Shown piece after piece: positions 1 through 9,790 of a stretch of DNA of 64,000 nt. How positions within the stretch are numbered: the first letter of the stretch is position 1; each line of letters begins with the position of its first letter. The notes below the pieces were generated by a model, which did not search any database, was not told where the DNA came from, and saw only the letters and a program-made list of their open reading frames with translations. A program made the position numbers and the translations under genes. Origin of the DNA: Roseiarcus sp963798015 (lineage in GTDB: Bacteria > Pseudomonadota > Alphaproteobacteria > Rhizobiales > Beijerinckiaceae); contig CAWCSA010000005.1 of the NCBI GenBank assembly GCA_963798015.1, positions 372,001-436,000 on the forward strand, in the 5' to 3' direction.

Positions 1-1013
1 CCGCCCCAGTTGCGCAGCATTCGCATGCGGCGCACGGGTGGGAAGAGTTCGCAGATCGCCTCCAGCGTATGATTGGCGATGTGAAGGCCGCCGGTCTGCG
101 AATAGGACATATAGGCGTCGGTGCCGGCGCCGATGACGAGTTCGCCCTTGTCCGATTGCGACATGTAGGCGTGGATCGTGTTCGACATCACGACGCATGG
201 CATCATCGGCTTCACCGGCTCGGACACCAACGCTTGCAGCGGATAGCTCTCGAGCGGCATGCGGACGCCGGCCATCGCCATCACGACTGACGTATGCCCG
301 GCGGCCACGACGCCGACCTTCTTGGCCGCAATCGGGCCCCGTGTTGTCTCGACGCCCGAGATGGCGCCGGAGGCGTCGCGGCGGATCGCCGTCACCTCGC
401 AATTCTGGACGATGTCAATTCCGCGCGCCGACGCTGCGCGCGCATAGCCCCAGGCGACGGCGTCGTGCCGCGCTGTGCCGCCGCGCCGCTGCAGCGCCGC
501 GCCGACGACCGGATAGCGCACGTCGCGCGCGATGTTGAGAATGGGGCAGAAGGCCTTCGCTTCTTCGGGGGAAAGCCATTCATTGTCGACCCCGGCCAGG
601 CGATTGGCGTGCACGTGACGTTTGCCCACCTGAACGTCATGCGTATTGTGCGCCAGCATGAGCACGCCGCGCGGCGAATACATGACGTTGTAATTCAGGT
701 CGTGGGACAGGCCCTCCCACAGCTTCAGCGCGTGGTCATAGAGCGCCGCCGATTCCTCCCAGAGATAGTTGGAGCGGATGATCGTGGTGTTGCGCCCGGT
801 ATTCCCGCCGCCGAGCCAGCCCTTCTCCAGCACCGCGACATTGGTCAGGCCGTGCTCCTTGGCGAGGTAATAGGCGGTCGCCAGCCCATGTCCGCCCCCG
901 CCGATGATGATCACATCATAGGCGGCCTTCGGCTCAGGGTTGCGCCATTGCTCCGGCCAGCCAGAATTGTGCTTAAGCGCCTGCAACGCGACATTGATGA
1001 TTGAGAATCGCAC
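1..1013 (-). CDS. soxB: Sarcosine oxidase beta subunit, 5' part (runs off the window's left edge)
   Basis: FAD-dependent beta subunit of heterotetrameric sarcosine oxidase, which demethylates sarcosine to glycine in the cytoplasm and passes the C1 unit to folate. The reverse-strand translation starts at a GTG (1013) and begins MRFSIINVALQALKHNSG. It then shows the dinucleotide-binding stretch IIIGGGGHGLATAYYLAKEHG and the SoxB-typical GGGNTGRNTTIIRSNYLW. About 337 residues are present; the C-terminal part lies beyond base 1. No ATG lies upstream in frame before the spacer, and the GTG has no strong Shine-Dalgarno sequence. The partner genes (soxDAG) would be further left and are not visible. 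A glycine-betaine or creatine breakdown role is inferred from the family only. Confidence 0.9.
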   Translation of the reverse strand, partial: MRFSIINVALQALKHNSGWPEQWRNPEPKAAYDVIIIGGGGHGLATAYYLAKEHGLTNVAVLEKGWLGGGNTGRNTTIIRSNYLWEESAALYDHALKLWEGLSHDLNYNVMYSPRGVLMLAHNTHDVQVGKRHVHANRLAGVDNEWLSPEEAKAFCPILNIARDVRYPVVGAALQRRGGTARHDAVAWGYARAASARGIDIVQNCEVTAIRRDASGAISGVETTRGPIAAKKVGVVAAGHTSVVMAMAGVRMPLESYPLQALVSEPVKPMMPCVVMSNTIHAYMSQSDKGELVIGAGTDAYMSYSQTGGLHIANHTLEAICELFPPVRRMRMLRNWG

Positions 1014-1715
1014 TTGGACGCGGCCTTGAGATGTTCCGACGGACGATTGCCCACTTCGACAAGCGATTGCGAGAATAATTTCGCGGCGGCGGCGAAACTT
1101 TGTTGTTCGCGCGTCTCGCGCGAAGTTCGCGGCGATTCGCTCGAACGGTCCGTTGTCTTGTATAACGGAAATGACAGATATATGTTGACTTTTTCAGAAA
1201 TTGTGGTTATGACCCACACCGTTGTGAACAGCGAGACATGATTGTCCGAGCGCGCTCCAAAAGGCTTTAGCCCAAGCCTGCCGAAAGCGGGCCCGACGGC
1301 GGTTCGAGCAGGGTGTCGACGTGGCTTTTCGGTGCCGGTCGTTGCGCACTCGCCGCCTGGTAATTTAAGTCCAACTTGCCACGGGAGATCAAAGTTGCGT
1401 GACTCTGAAGCCGCGTCCGTTGACCTCACCCTGAGGCGCCGCGAAGCGGCCTCGAAGGGCGCTCCGGAGGGCGCCGAAGCGACGTTTCCATCGTCTGTCG
1501 CGTGTCTGGATGATCCTTCGAAGCGCTTTGCCAGAGGCAAAGGGGGCCTCAAGATGAGGTGGTGGACGGAGTCATCCGAACTTGAAGGCCGACTTGAGAG
1601 TTATAAAGTTGCGCAAAAGAGCAGTTAAGTTCTTGAGATGATTGGGCCGCGTAAACTTGTGCGCCGGCCTGTCGGAGCGCCCCAGACGCCTCGCCTCAAG
1701 CGCCGGCAAGCGCCT
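1014..1715. other. 702-base spacer; only a repeat and a weak promoter-like match
   Basis: I find no convincing gene here. The short open frames lack family features and a ribosome site. The stretch holds the palindromic repeat listed separately at 1424-1559. A sigma70-like match, TTGACT (1185-1190), 17 bases, TATGAC (1208-1213), points right but no gene follows it closely. The soxB promoter is presumably somewhere in 1014-1200 on the minus strand. Confidence 0.5.
1424..1559. repeat. REP-like imperfect inverted repeat
   Basis: The left end reads CCTCACCCTGAGGCG and the right end GGCCTCAAGATGAGG; 12 of 15 positions pair. Inside, GCCTCGAAGGGCG faces ATCCTTCGAAGCG. This outer CCTCA.CCTGAGG plus inner CTTCGA pattern is the familiar intergenic palindromic repeat of Hyphomicrobiales genomes. 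Copy number cannot be judged from one window. Confidence 0.55.
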
Positions 1716-2054
1716 CTACCGCGAGCAGCCGACGAGCTCTTTTTCCTCGACGGCGAACACCTTGCCCGCCTCGATCTGTAGTCCCTTCACCGTGCATTGG
1801 CGCCCATCGGCGAGCTTGAGCCGCGCGTCGTAAGCGCCAGCCGCCACGCCCTTGATCTTTAGCCGCTCGTCGTGATCGACCGTGCCATCAGGATCGTTCG
1901 TGGTCTGGTTGGGGCCGAAAGTGGACGTGCCGGCGGGCGCGAGTTCGAGCGACTTCACCGTTGACGACGTCAGGTTCCAGAATTGAGTGTCTTTCGCCAT
2001 CGCGGGTCCCGCGAGCCCGATCGCGAGGACGGCAAATGGAAGTGCGCGTTTCAT
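1716..2054 (-). CDS. Small exported protein of unknown function
   Basis: 112 residues. The start chosen is the ATG at 2054, preceded by GGGAGGAACA, because it gives a clean signal peptide (MKRALPFAVLAIGLAGPAMA, cut after AMA). The open frame extends upstream to about 2132 but without signal-peptide logic. The mature part, about 92 residues, begins KDTQFWNLTSSTV and contains an acidic DPDGTVDHDERLKIK stretch reminiscent of a calcium-binding loop. It has two cysteines, in GRQCTV and at the C-terminus, which could form a disulfide. Similar small periplasmic proteins are common in Hyphomicrobiales but have no assigned role. It stands alone between a repeat-rich spacer and a broken monooxygenase gene. 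Confidence 0.7.
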   Translation of the reverse strand: MKRALPFAVLAIGLAGPAMAKDTQFWNLTSSTVKSLELAPAGTSTFGPNQTTNDPDGTVDHDERLKIKGVAAGAYDARLKLADGRQCTVKGLQIEAGKVFAVEEKELVGCSR

Positions 2055-2140
2055 TGTTCCTCCCTCAGACCGCCTTGGCCCACGCGCCAAGCTCAATGTG
2101 CGATGATCATGGCGCCCCGCGGCGTCCGACACAACGCTCG

Positions 2141-3753
2141 CTAGGCCGCGTCACTTATCAGCCCGCGCCGCTTGAACTCGAGCGCGCCGTCCTCGATTGC
2201 GCCAAACCGAAGGGCCATGACGTCAAGGACGTAGTTCTGGTTCACGCGCCAGGGCTTCTTGGTCCCTTGCTTGAACAAAAGATGCTTGGCCCTCTCGATA
2301 TAGCCTGAGGTGAGGGGCAGTGTCGGTTCGTCCACAATCGCTCCGTCGCCCCGCCGCGGGGTGCAGATCGCGTATCCCCGGCGATCCATATGGGCGAGCA
2401 GCCGGCAGACGTACTCGGCGATCAGATCGGATTTCAGCGTCCAGGAGGCGTTGGTATAGCCAAAGATGGACGCCAAATTCGGGACGTCGCTGAACATCAC
2501 GCCCTTGTAGGCGGTCGTGCTCGCGATATCGACCGGCGCACCGTCAACCTCGATCGCAACGCCGCCCATAAGCCGCACTTTGAGCCCGGTCGCCGTGACG
2601 ATGATGTTGGCTTCGATCTCCTGGCCCGAAGCGAGGCGCAGGCCGGTCTCGGTGAAGGTCTCGATCTCGCCATTGACGATCGAAGCCTTGCCTGCGCGCA
2701 TGGCGGCGAACAGGTCCCCGTCCGGCACGATACACATCCGCTGGTCCCAGGGATTGTATCGGGGGTTGAAGTACTCTCCGGCGTTGAGCTCCGGCCCAAT
2801 CTCGGCTTGCGCCAGCTTGAGGATCTGCGCCCGCATTGCCGCCGGTTTGCGCCGCGAAAGTCGGTAGAGGTACATCTGCAAGAGGATGTTCTTCCACCGC
2901 ACCGCCGCGTGTGTGGCCCTCGCCGGGAGCCACTGCCTGAGTCGTTCCGCGATTGCCTCCTCAGTCGGTCGAGCGACGACATAAGTTGGCGACCGTTGGA
3001 GCATGATGACATGCGCGGCTTTTGCCGCCATCGCCGGAACGATCGTCACCGCGGTCGCGCCGCTCCCGATCACGACGACCCGCTCGCCGTCGTGACGCAA
3101 GTCTTCGGGCCATATCTGCGGATGAACGACGCGGCCGGCGAAACGCTCCATGCCTGGCCAGCCCGGCGTGTAGCCTTCCGCATATTCGCAATAGCCCGTG
3201 CACAGGAAGAGAAAGCCGCAGGAGAACTCGAGCTTCTCGCCGTTTGGGCCATGAATGTCGACGCCCAGCGAGCGTTCTCGGACCGCCACGAGGCCCGCAC
3301 GACCTTGAAGCCGAGACGAATATGGCGATCGACGCCATAGGCCTTCGCCGTTTCAGCGAGGTAGCGCAGAATCGAGTGACCGTCGGCGATCGCTGTCGAA
3401 TCGTTCCACGGGCGGAATGCATAACCGAACGTCGACATATCCGAGTCCGAACGAATCCCCGGATAGCGAAAAAGATCCCAGGTGCCGCCGATCGCGTTTC
3501 TCGCTTCGAGGATGGCGAACGTCGTTCTCGGCCGCTTCCGAACAAGATGGCAGGCCGCTCCGATTCCCGAGAGGCCGGCGCCGATGACGAGAACGTCGAA
3601 ATGCGAACCCTCGGCCTTGACCGCCGAGGGATCGACATGGAGACGCGTCCCCAGGGTACCATCGCCCACACCGCTTCTCCGTTGGGCGCGACCTTCCGCG
3701 ATGACAATTCTATTTGAATTGACGCTCGCCTGCCACAGTTGAGCGCCGGTCAC
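2141..3753 (-). pseudogene. Flavin-dependent (Baeyer-Villiger-type) monooxygenase, frameshifted
   Basis: Two overlapping minus-strand frames form one class B flavoprotein monooxygenase. The N-terminal frame has the FAD Rossmann motif GAGLSGIGAA, then GGTWDLFRYPGIRSDSDM. The C-terminal frame has FAGRVVHPQIWP, matching the Baeyer-Villiger fingerprint FxGxxxHxxxWP, then the NADPH Rossmann GSGATA. The frames must join at 3263-3264: TGG is followed by GC and then GTC GAC, so one base is missing between ENARW and VDIHGPNGE. The remainder, to FKRRGLISDAA, is intact. The recorded start (GTG 3753) is uncertain; GTG at 3669 is also possible. It would oxidise ketones or similar carbonyls with NADPH and O2. 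It is either a recent mutation or a sequencing indel. Confidence 0.8.
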
Positions 3754-3776
3754 ACTTTCATGTTAAGGGCTCGCCC

Positions 3777-4373
3777 ATGAAGCCCTCATCCTTCCCTGCC
3801 TTCGCAATTTGTGGACTTGACGAACTCATCGGCCACCAGGGCCGGGGCGTTACCCATATCCTGTCGATTCTCGACCCTGAGTGGCCGGACCCGACAGCGT
3901 TCCAGGCGTACGACCCGCACTTTCGCGCGACCCTTCGCTTTCACGACGCGATCGAGCCGGATCCAGACGTCCTGCTGCCGCAGAGGGGAGACGTCGAGGC
4001 CATTCTGACTTTTGGCCGCGACGCGGCGGAAGCAGGGGGCCTGCTTATTCACTGCCATGCGGGAATCTCCCGCTCGACGGCGGCCACGCTGATGATCCTG
4101 GCGCAGGCTCATCCGCACGAAGGCGAGGATGATCTCGCTGAGCGATTGTTGCAGAACCGGCCGCAGGCGTGGCCGAATTCGCGGATGGTCACTTTCGCTG
4201 ACGAGTTGCTCAATAAACACGGCCGGCTCTCCGCCGCGACGGCTGGCATCTACACGCGGCAACTCGCGAGGCGCCCGGAACTCGCCGAGACCATGCGTCG
4301 GCTGAAGCGCGCGCGAGAGGTCGACCTTGGCCTGAGCGGAAATCAGCCAAGCCCTTTGCAGCGAGCCGTGTAG
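3777..4373 (+). CDS. Dual-specificity/tyrosine protein phosphatase-like protein
   Basis: 198 residues with the cysteine-phosphatase P-loop HCHAGISRS (HCxxGxxRS). Cys93 is the likely nucleophile and Arg99 the phosphate binder; Asp57 in FHDAIE could be the general acid. After the phosphatase core (about 1-150) comes a helical tail rich in arginine and leucine. The start is ATG 3777 with AAGGG upstream. It is divergent from the broken monooxygenase, only 23 bases away, and faces zwf. Alphaproteobacteria often carry this small cytosolic phosphatase; its substrate is not known from sequence. Confidence 0.8.
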   Translation: MKPSSFPAFAICGLDELIGHQGRGVTHILSILDPEWPDPTAFQAYDPHFRATLRFHDAIEPDPDVLLPQRGDVEAILTFGRDAAEAGGLLIHCHAGISRSTAATLMILAQAHPHEGEDDLAERLLQNRPQAWPNSRMVTFADELLNKHGRLSAATAGIYTRQLARRPELAETMRRLKRAREVDLGLSGNQPSPLQRAV

Positions 4374-4427
4374 AACCTCTCGCGGCTCGCTGCGCACGAG
4401 AAATCGAACGGCGCGTGTGAAGAGTGT

Positions 4428-5813
4428 TTACGCCTTGGCGGGCGCCGCCGGATTCCGCCACGGGCCGTCGGCGCCGATAAGCGCGCTCGCGGCCTCTGGG
4501 CCCCAGGTTCCGGGCTCATATTCGTGAACCGCCGGGGGATCTTTGAGGATCGGCTCCACGATGCGCCACTGGGCGTCAATCGTGTCTGCGCGTCCGAACA
4601 GCTCGTTGTTGCCGCGCATCGCGTCGCCGAGCAGGCGCTGATACGGAGGCATCTCCGATCCAGCCCGTTGCATCAGGGTGAGCTCGACATTGTCGCCGGT
4701 CATACGCTCTCCGGGGTGCTTCATCCGCAAGCCCAGCGCAACGCCAACGTCCGGGCTCAGGCGCGCTCGGAGATAATCCGCTGACGGGTCCATTTTCTCA
4801 CCGAATGTCGAGCGGGGCGGCGGCTTGAACTCGATCGTGACCTCAGCCGCGGTCAACGGCAAGCTTTTCCCGGCGCGGATATAGATGGGCACGCCGGTCC
4901 ATCGCCAGCTGTCCACGAACAGTTTAACCGCGACATAGGTTTCGGTCGTTGAATCCGGACGCACGCCTTTAACATCGAGATAGCCTTTATACTGCCCCCG
5001 CACCATGCTCGCGGCGTCCAGCGGACGAACGGCCTTCAACAGCGCCGCCTTCTGGTCTCGTTGCGCCTCGTGCTCCTCGCCGGTCGGGGCGTCCATCATG
5101 ACGTTCGCAAGCACCTGCAGCATGTGGTTCTGGACCACGTCGCGAAGGGCGCCGACGGCGTCGTAGAAACTCCCCCGGTCCTGAACGTCGAAAGCTTCCG
5201 CCATCGTAATCTGGATGCAGCGGACATAGTGGCGGTTCCAGAGTGGCTCGAACATCGCATTGGCGAATCGGGTGTAGAGAATGTTCTGAACCGGCTCCTT
5301 TCCCAGATAATGGTCGATGCGAAAGATCGCATCTTCGGGGAAGTGCTCGAGCAGCGTGCGGTTCAGCGTCTGCGCCGACTCGCGATCGCGGCCAAAGGGT
5401 TTCTCGACGACGAGGCGCGCGTCGACGTTGAGACCGCTCTTGGCGAGCGCGGAAACGACGACGCCAAACAGGCTGGGAGGGATCGCCAGATAGTGCAGCG
5501 GCCGTTTGGCCCCGCCGAGCGCCTGCTTCAGCTTTGCGAAGGTCTGCGGATCGTTGTAGTCGCCATCGACATATCGCAAGAGCGCCAAGAGCTTATCGAG
5601 CTTTGCGGCGTCGGCGCCCCCGTGTTTTTCGATGCTGTCTTTGGCCCGTCCCTTCAGCTGTTCGACAGTCCACCCCGCCTTGGCGACGCCGACGATAGGC
5701 ACATTGACGCCTTCGTCGTTGACGAGGCCCAGAAGCGCAGGGAAGATCTGCTTGAAAGCGAGATCGCCGGACGCGCCAAAGAACACCAAAGCATCGGACT
5801 GGGCGGCCTCCAT
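4428..5813 (-). CDS. zwf: Glucose-6-phosphate 1-dehydrogenase
   Basis: 461 residues. It oxidises glucose-6-phosphate to 6-phosphogluconolactone with NADP(+), feeding the oxidative pentose-phosphate and Entner-Doudoroff routes. GASGDLA (residues 13-19) is the nucleotide-binding turn, and RIDHYLGKE (about 165-173) holds the catalytic His and the substrate-binding Lys. The C-terminal domain is complete through YEPGTWGPEAA. The ATG at 5813 has AGGAGATC upstream. At 461 residues it is slightly shorter than the 490-residue enterobacterial enzyme. No pgl or edd lies next to it, so it stands as a single gene facing the phosphatase gene. Confidence 0.95.
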   Translation of the reverse strand: MEAAQSDALVFFGASGDLAFKQIFPALLGLVNDEGVNVPIVGVAKAGWTVEQLKGRAKDSIEKHGGADAAKLDKLLALLRYVDGDYNDPQTFAKLKQALGGAKRPLHYLAIPPSLFGVVVSALAKSGLNVDARLVVEKPFGRDRESAQTLNRTLLEHFPEDAIFRIDHYLGKEPVQNILYTRFANAMFEPLWNRHYVRCIQITMAEAFDVQDRGSFYDAVGALRDVVQNHMLQVLANVMMDAPTGEEHEAQRDQKAALLKAVRPLDAASMVRGQYKGYLDVKGVRPDSTTETYVAVKLFVDSWRWTGVPIYIRAGKSLPLTAAEVTIEFKPPPRSTFGEKMDPSADYLRARLSPDVGVALGLRMKHPGERMTGDNVELTLMQRAGSEMPPYQRLLGDAMRGNNELFGRADTIDAQWRIVEPILKDPPAVHEYEPGTWGPEAASALIGADGPWRNPAAPAKA

Positions 5814-6011
5814 CTGATCTCCTGTGGTGTTCCAACTGGGAAGTTCGGCCGATCGTCGTTGACGCCAGCTCGGCTCACGCGGCGGTCAGTCTAATCACAC
5901 TCTTATGGACATGGCCACTTGAAGGCTGTTGACGAGATCGCCCTCCATGACCTGTGCGTGGTAGACCTTATAGCTGAACCCATGATTTCACCCACGCTGG
6001 AGACGTAAGAC

Positions 6012-6911
6012 ATGGCGAAGATCGGTTTTATCGGTCTAGGCATCATGGGGCGCCCGATGGCCGGCCATCTCCTGGAAGGCGGTCATGAGCTTTTCGTTCA
6101 CACCCGTCGCGCTCCGCCGAACGAGCTGATCGACAAGGGCGCCATCGCCTGCGCCAACGGCAAGGAAGTCGGCGAGAAGGCAGAGGTGATCATCGTTATG
6201 GTTCCCGACACGCCCGACGTCGAGACGGTGCTCTTTGGCGCCGGAGGCGTCGCGGAGGGGCTGTCAAAGGGCAAGATCGTCGTCGATATGAGCTCGATCT
6301 CGCCGATCGCCACCAAGGAGTTCGCCAAGAAGGTGAACGAACTCGGCTGCGAATATCTCGACGCACCGGTTTCCGGCGGCGAGGTCGGCGCCAAGGCGGC
6401 GAGCCTGACGATCATGGTTGGCGGCCCCGAGAGTGCGTTCGAGAAGGTCACGCCTATCTTCGCGCTTATGGGCAAGAACATCACCCTTGTCGGCGGTAAC
6501 GGCGATGGCCAGACCACCAAGGTCGCGAACCAGATCATCGTCGCCCTGACAATCGAGGCCGTCGGCGAGGCGCTGGTCTTCGCTTCCAAAGCCGGCGCCG
6601 ATCCGGCCCGCGTGCGCCAGGCGCTGATGGGCGGATTCGCCGCGTCCCGCATTCTCGAGGTCCACGGCGAGCGCATGATCAAGCGCAATTTCGAGCCGGG
6701 CTTCCGTATTGCTCTGCATCAGAAGGACCTGAACCTCGCGCTGCAGGGCGCTCGCGCTCTTGGTGTGAGCCTGCCGAATACCGCCGCCTGCCAGGAGCTG
6801 TTCAACGCCGCCACAGCCGCAGGCGGCGCGGGGTGGGATCATTCAGGCATGGCTCGTATGCTCGAAGGACTCGCCCACCACGAAATCGGCCAGGGGAAGG
6901 CGTCGGCCTGA
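6012..6911 (+). CDS. glxR: 2-hydroxy-3-oxopropionate (tartronate semialdehyde) reductase
   Basis: 299-residue member of the beta-hydroxyacid dehydrogenase family. It has the NAD(P)-binding GLGIMG (8-13), the substrate-binding DAPVSGGEVGA, and the catalytic Lys in GQTTKVANQ (about 172). The family reduces tartronate semialdehyde to D-glycerate. The next gene makes 2-phosphoglycerate from glycerate and the following three oxidise glycolate, so tartronate semialdehyde is the most likely substrate; 3-hydroxyisobutyrate dehydrogenase is the alternative. GGAGACGTAAGAC precedes the ATG. It is the first gene of a run of five on the plus strand. Confidence 0.85.
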   Translation: MAKIGFIGLGIMGRPMAGHLLEGGHELFVHTRRAPPNELIDKGAIACANGKEVGEKAEVIIVMVPDTPDVETVLFGAGGVAEGLSKGKIVVDMSSISPIATKEFAKKVNELGCEYLDAPVSGGEVGAKAASLTIMVGGPESAFEKVTPIFALMGKNITLVGGNGDGQTTKVANQIIVALTIEAVGEALVFASKAGADPARVRQALMGGFAASRILEVHGERMIKRNFEPGFRIALHQKDLNLALQGARALGVSLPNTAACQELFNAATAAGGAGWDHSGMARMLEGLAHHEIGQGKASA

Positions 6912-6948
6912 GGCGCTCCGGAAAAGCCAGCGGCGAGGAGCGCAGCCG

Positions 6949-8220
6949 ATGGAAGAGCGGCAGTTGCTGCGGGACATGCTCGAGGCCGCGATCGAGGCGG
7001 CCTCGCCCGACAGGGCTGTGCCCGTAAATCTCCCCGAGCCCCCCTCGGGGCGGACGGTCGTCGTTGGCGCCGGCAAGGCCGCGGCCTCGATGGCCCGCGC
7101 GGTCGAGGCGCATTGGCCGGATGACAAACCTCTGTTAGGCCTCGTCGTCACGCGCTATGGCCACGGCGTCGGCCCTTTAAAGCGGATCGAGGTGGTCGAG
7201 GCCGCTCATCCCATTCCAGACGCCGCGGGACAAAACGCGGCGCGCAGGATCCTCGATCTCGTCAAGGACCTGGGGCCGGACGACCTCGCGCTCTGCCTGA
7301 TATCGGGCGGGGGCTCCGCCTTGCTTTCGCTGCCGGCGCCTGGAATTACTTTGGACGACAAGCAGGCCTTGAACAAAGCGCTGCTCAGGAGCGGCGCCAA
7401 CATCAATGAGATCAACTGTGTCCGCAAGCATCTCTCCGCGATCAAGGGCGGCCGGCTGGCGATCGCAGCCTCGCCCGCCAGGATCGTTTCGCTGATCATT
7501 TCCGACGTGCCGGGCGACGACCCGTCGGTGATCGCGTCCGGCCCGACGACGCCCGACACGACGACGCTCGCCGACGCCAAGGCCGTACTCCGGCGCTACG
7601 GCATCGTCGCGCCTCCCTCGGTGCAGGCTCGTCTCGATGACAGCAAGTGCGAAACGCCGAAGCCCGGCGACCCAGCCTTCGCTCGAAGCGAAACGCGCAT
7701 CATCGCCGCCCCGCAGGCTTCGCTCGAGGCTGCGGCTGAGCTGGCTAGCCGGGCCGGCTATCGCCCGCTCATCCTCGGCGACGCGCTCGAGGGCGAGGCG
7801 AAGGAAGTCGGAAAAGTGATGGCCGGAATCGCGCGTCAGGTCGCCGTGCACGGCCAACCGGCGCCCCCTCCCTGCGTCCTCATTTCGGGCGGAGAAACGA
7901 CAGTCACGGTCGCGGGCGCGGGCAGGGGAGGGAGAAACGTCGAGTTCCTTCTGTCGATGGCGGTCGAACTCGAAGGCCGGCCTGGAATCTTCGCCATCGC
8001 GGGCGACACCGATGGCACGGACGGGGCCGAAGAGGTCGCCGGTGCGATCGTGACCCCCGACAGCCTCGCGCGTGCGAGGCAGCTGGGTCTAAATGCTCGC
8101 ACCTTGCTGGCCGACAACGACGCCCATGGTTTTTTCCGCGCGCTCGGCGATCAGGTGGTCACCGGGCCGACACTGACCAATGTCAACGACTTCCGCGCTG
8201 TGCTCATCAACCCTGAATGA
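6949..8220 (+). CDS. gck: Glycerate 2-kinase (MOFRL family)
   Basis: 423 residues. It phosphorylates D-glycerate to 2-phosphoglycerate, a step of the serine cycle and of glyoxylate salvage. The N-terminal DUF4147 domain has VVGAGKAAASMARA and LISGGGSALL. The C-terminal MOFRL domain has LISGGETTVTV, GRGGRNVEF and IAGDTDGTDG. The family was long annotated as hydroxypyruvate reductase (TtuD), but methylotroph members act as glycerate 2-kinase. It begins 37 bases after glxR, with AGGAG upstream of the ATG, consistent with one transcript. Confidence 0.88.
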   Translation: MEERQLLRDMLEAAIEAASPDRAVPVNLPEPPSGRTVVVGAGKAAASMARAVEAHWPDDKPLLGLVVTRYGHGVGPLKRIEVVEAAHPIPDAAGQNAARRILDLVKDLGPDDLALCLISGGGSALLSLPAPGITLDDKQALNKALLRSGANINEINCVRKHLSAIKGGRLAIAASPARIVSLIISDVPGDDPSVIASGPTTPDTTTLADAKAVLRRYGIVAPPSVQARLDDSKCETPKPGDPAFARSETRIIAAPQASLEAAAELASRAGYRPLILGDALEGEAKEVGKVMAGIARQVAVHGQPAPPPCVLISGGETTVTVAGAGRGGRNVEFLLSMAVELEGRPGIFAIAGDTDGTDGAEEVAGAIVTPDSLARARQLGLNARTLLADNDAHGFFRALGDQVVTGPTLTNVNDFRAVLINPE

Positions 8221-8287
8221 GCCCCTTGCTTAGCCGCCGCGCGACAGTATCTGTTCTTCTGATGATTTTTGCCGCTGGAGGCGCGCC

Positions 8288-9778
8288 ATGATCGCCATGC
8301 CCGAACCCGATCGCGTCGTCCTTGGCCGCCGTGCCGAGATCGTCCAAGCGCTCCGGCGCCTCGTCCCGGGCGAAGGCGTCATCGACCATGAGAAGGAATT
8401 GCGCGCCTTCGAAAGCGACGGGCTGACCGCCTATCGGCAGCCGCCGATGGTCGCCGTCCTTCCAGAGACGACGGCGCAGGTCGTCGACGTCCTGCGCTAT
8501 TGCGCGGCCAACAAAATCAAGGTCGTCCCACGCGGCGCCGGAACGTCGCTCTCGGGCGGCGCCTTGCCGCTTGCCGACGGTGTGCTTCTCGGCATGGGCA
8601 AGTTCAACAAGATCCTCGACATCGATGTCGCCAACCGCTGCGTCGTCACGCAGCCGGGCGTGACCAATCTCGGAATCACGCATGCTGTGCAAGGTCAGGG
8701 GCTCTATTACGCGCCCGACCCATCGAGCCAGATCGCCTGCACGATCGGCGGGAATGTGGCCGAGAATTCTGGAGGCGTGCACTCGCTCAAATATGGGCTG
8801 ACGACCAACAACGTCATCGGCATCGAAATGGTGACGATCGAGGGGGAGATCATTCGGCTCGGCGGCAAGCATTTCGATTCCGAAGGCTATGACCTGCTCG
8901 GCGTTATGGTCGGCTCCGAAGGCATGCTCGGAATCGTCACCGAAGTTACCGTTCGGATCCTGCCGAAGCCTCCCGGGGCGCGCGCGCTTCTCATCGCGTT
9001 CTCGACGGTCGAGGGCGCGGGCGACTGCGTCGCCGATGTGATCGGCGGAGGGATCATTCCCGGGGGAATGGAAATCATGGATCGACCGGCGGTCGCAGCC
9101 GCCGAGGCCTTCGTCCACGCCGGTTATCCGCTCGATTGCGAGGCGTTGCTGATCGTGGAACTCGACGGCTGCGACGCCGAAGTCGACCATCTTATCGCGG
9201 AGGTCGAGTCCATCGCTGAGCGCCATGGGGCGACGAGCTGCCGGGCGAGTCAATCCGAAGCGGAACGCCTGCTGTTCTGGGCCGGACGAAAGGCGGCTTT
9301 CCCGGCGGTTGGCCGAATCTCGCCTGACTATTATTGCATGGACGGAACGATCCCGCGCAGAGAGATCGGCCGCGTTCTTCAGCGGATGAATCAGATGCAG
9401 GAACGGTTCGGATTGCGGGTCGCGAATGTCTTTCACGCGGGCGACGGCAACCTTCATCCGCTGATCCTTTACGACGCCAACAAGCCTGGCGAGCTCGACA
9501 GGGCGGAGGAGTTCGGGGCGGAGATTCTGAGGCTGTGCGTCCAGGTCGGAGGAGTTTTGACCGGCGAGCATGGGGTTGGCGTCGAGAAGCGCGATCTCAT
9601 GGACACGATGTTCAACGAGATCGATCTCAATCAGCAGCAACGGCTGAAATGCGCCTTCGATTCGGACAGCCTGCTCAATCCGGGCAAGGTGTTTCCACAA
9701 CTCTGCCGTTGCGCGGAACTCGGCCGCATGCATGTGCACGCGGGCAGGGTTGCGTTTCCCGACTTGCCGCGCTTCTGA
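8288..9778 (+). CDS. glcD: Glycolate oxidase subunit GlcD (FAD-linked)
   Basis: 496 residues. It is the FAD-binding catalytic subunit of the membrane-associated glycolate dehydrogenase, converting glycolate to glyoxylate and passing electrons to the quinone pool. The PCMH-type FAD domain shows VVPRGAGTSLSGGALP (about 77-92) and CTIGGNVAENSGGVHSLKYG. The C-terminal FAD-oxidase domain shows NVFHAGDGNLHPLI and GGVLTGEHGVGVEKR, including the metal-binding histidines. GGAGGCGC lies before ATG 8288. GlcE starts 12 bases after it. Confidence 0.93.
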   Translation: MIAMPEPDRVVLGRRAEIVQALRRLVPGEGVIDHEKELRAFESDGLTAYRQPPMVAVLPETTAQVVDVLRYCAANKIKVVPRGAGTSLSGGALPLADGVLLGMGKFNKILDIDVANRCVVTQPGVTNLGITHAVQGQGLYYAPDPSSQIACTIGGNVAENSGGVHSLKYGLTTNNVIGIEMVTIEGEIIRLGGKHFDSEGYDLLGVMVGSEGMLGIVTEVTVRILPKPPGARALLIAFSTVEGAGDCVADVIGGGIIPGGMEIMDRPAVAAAEAFVHAGYPLDCEALLIVELDGCDAEVDHLIAEVESIAERHGATSCRASQSEAERLLFWAGRKAAFPAVGRISPDYYCMDGTIPRREIGRVLQRMNQMQERFGLRVANVFHAGDGNLHPLILYDANKPGELDRAEEFGAEILRLCVQVGGVLTGEHGVGVEKRDLMDTMFNEIDLNQQQRLKCAFDSDSLLNPGKVFPQLCRCAELGRMHVHAGRVAFPDLPRF

Positions 9779-9790
9779 GGGTCGCGAACA

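Noticed and set aside
1185..1213. TTGACT-17-TATGAC promoter match
   Set aside because: No gene begins within a sensible distance on that strand, so it is not called as a promoter.
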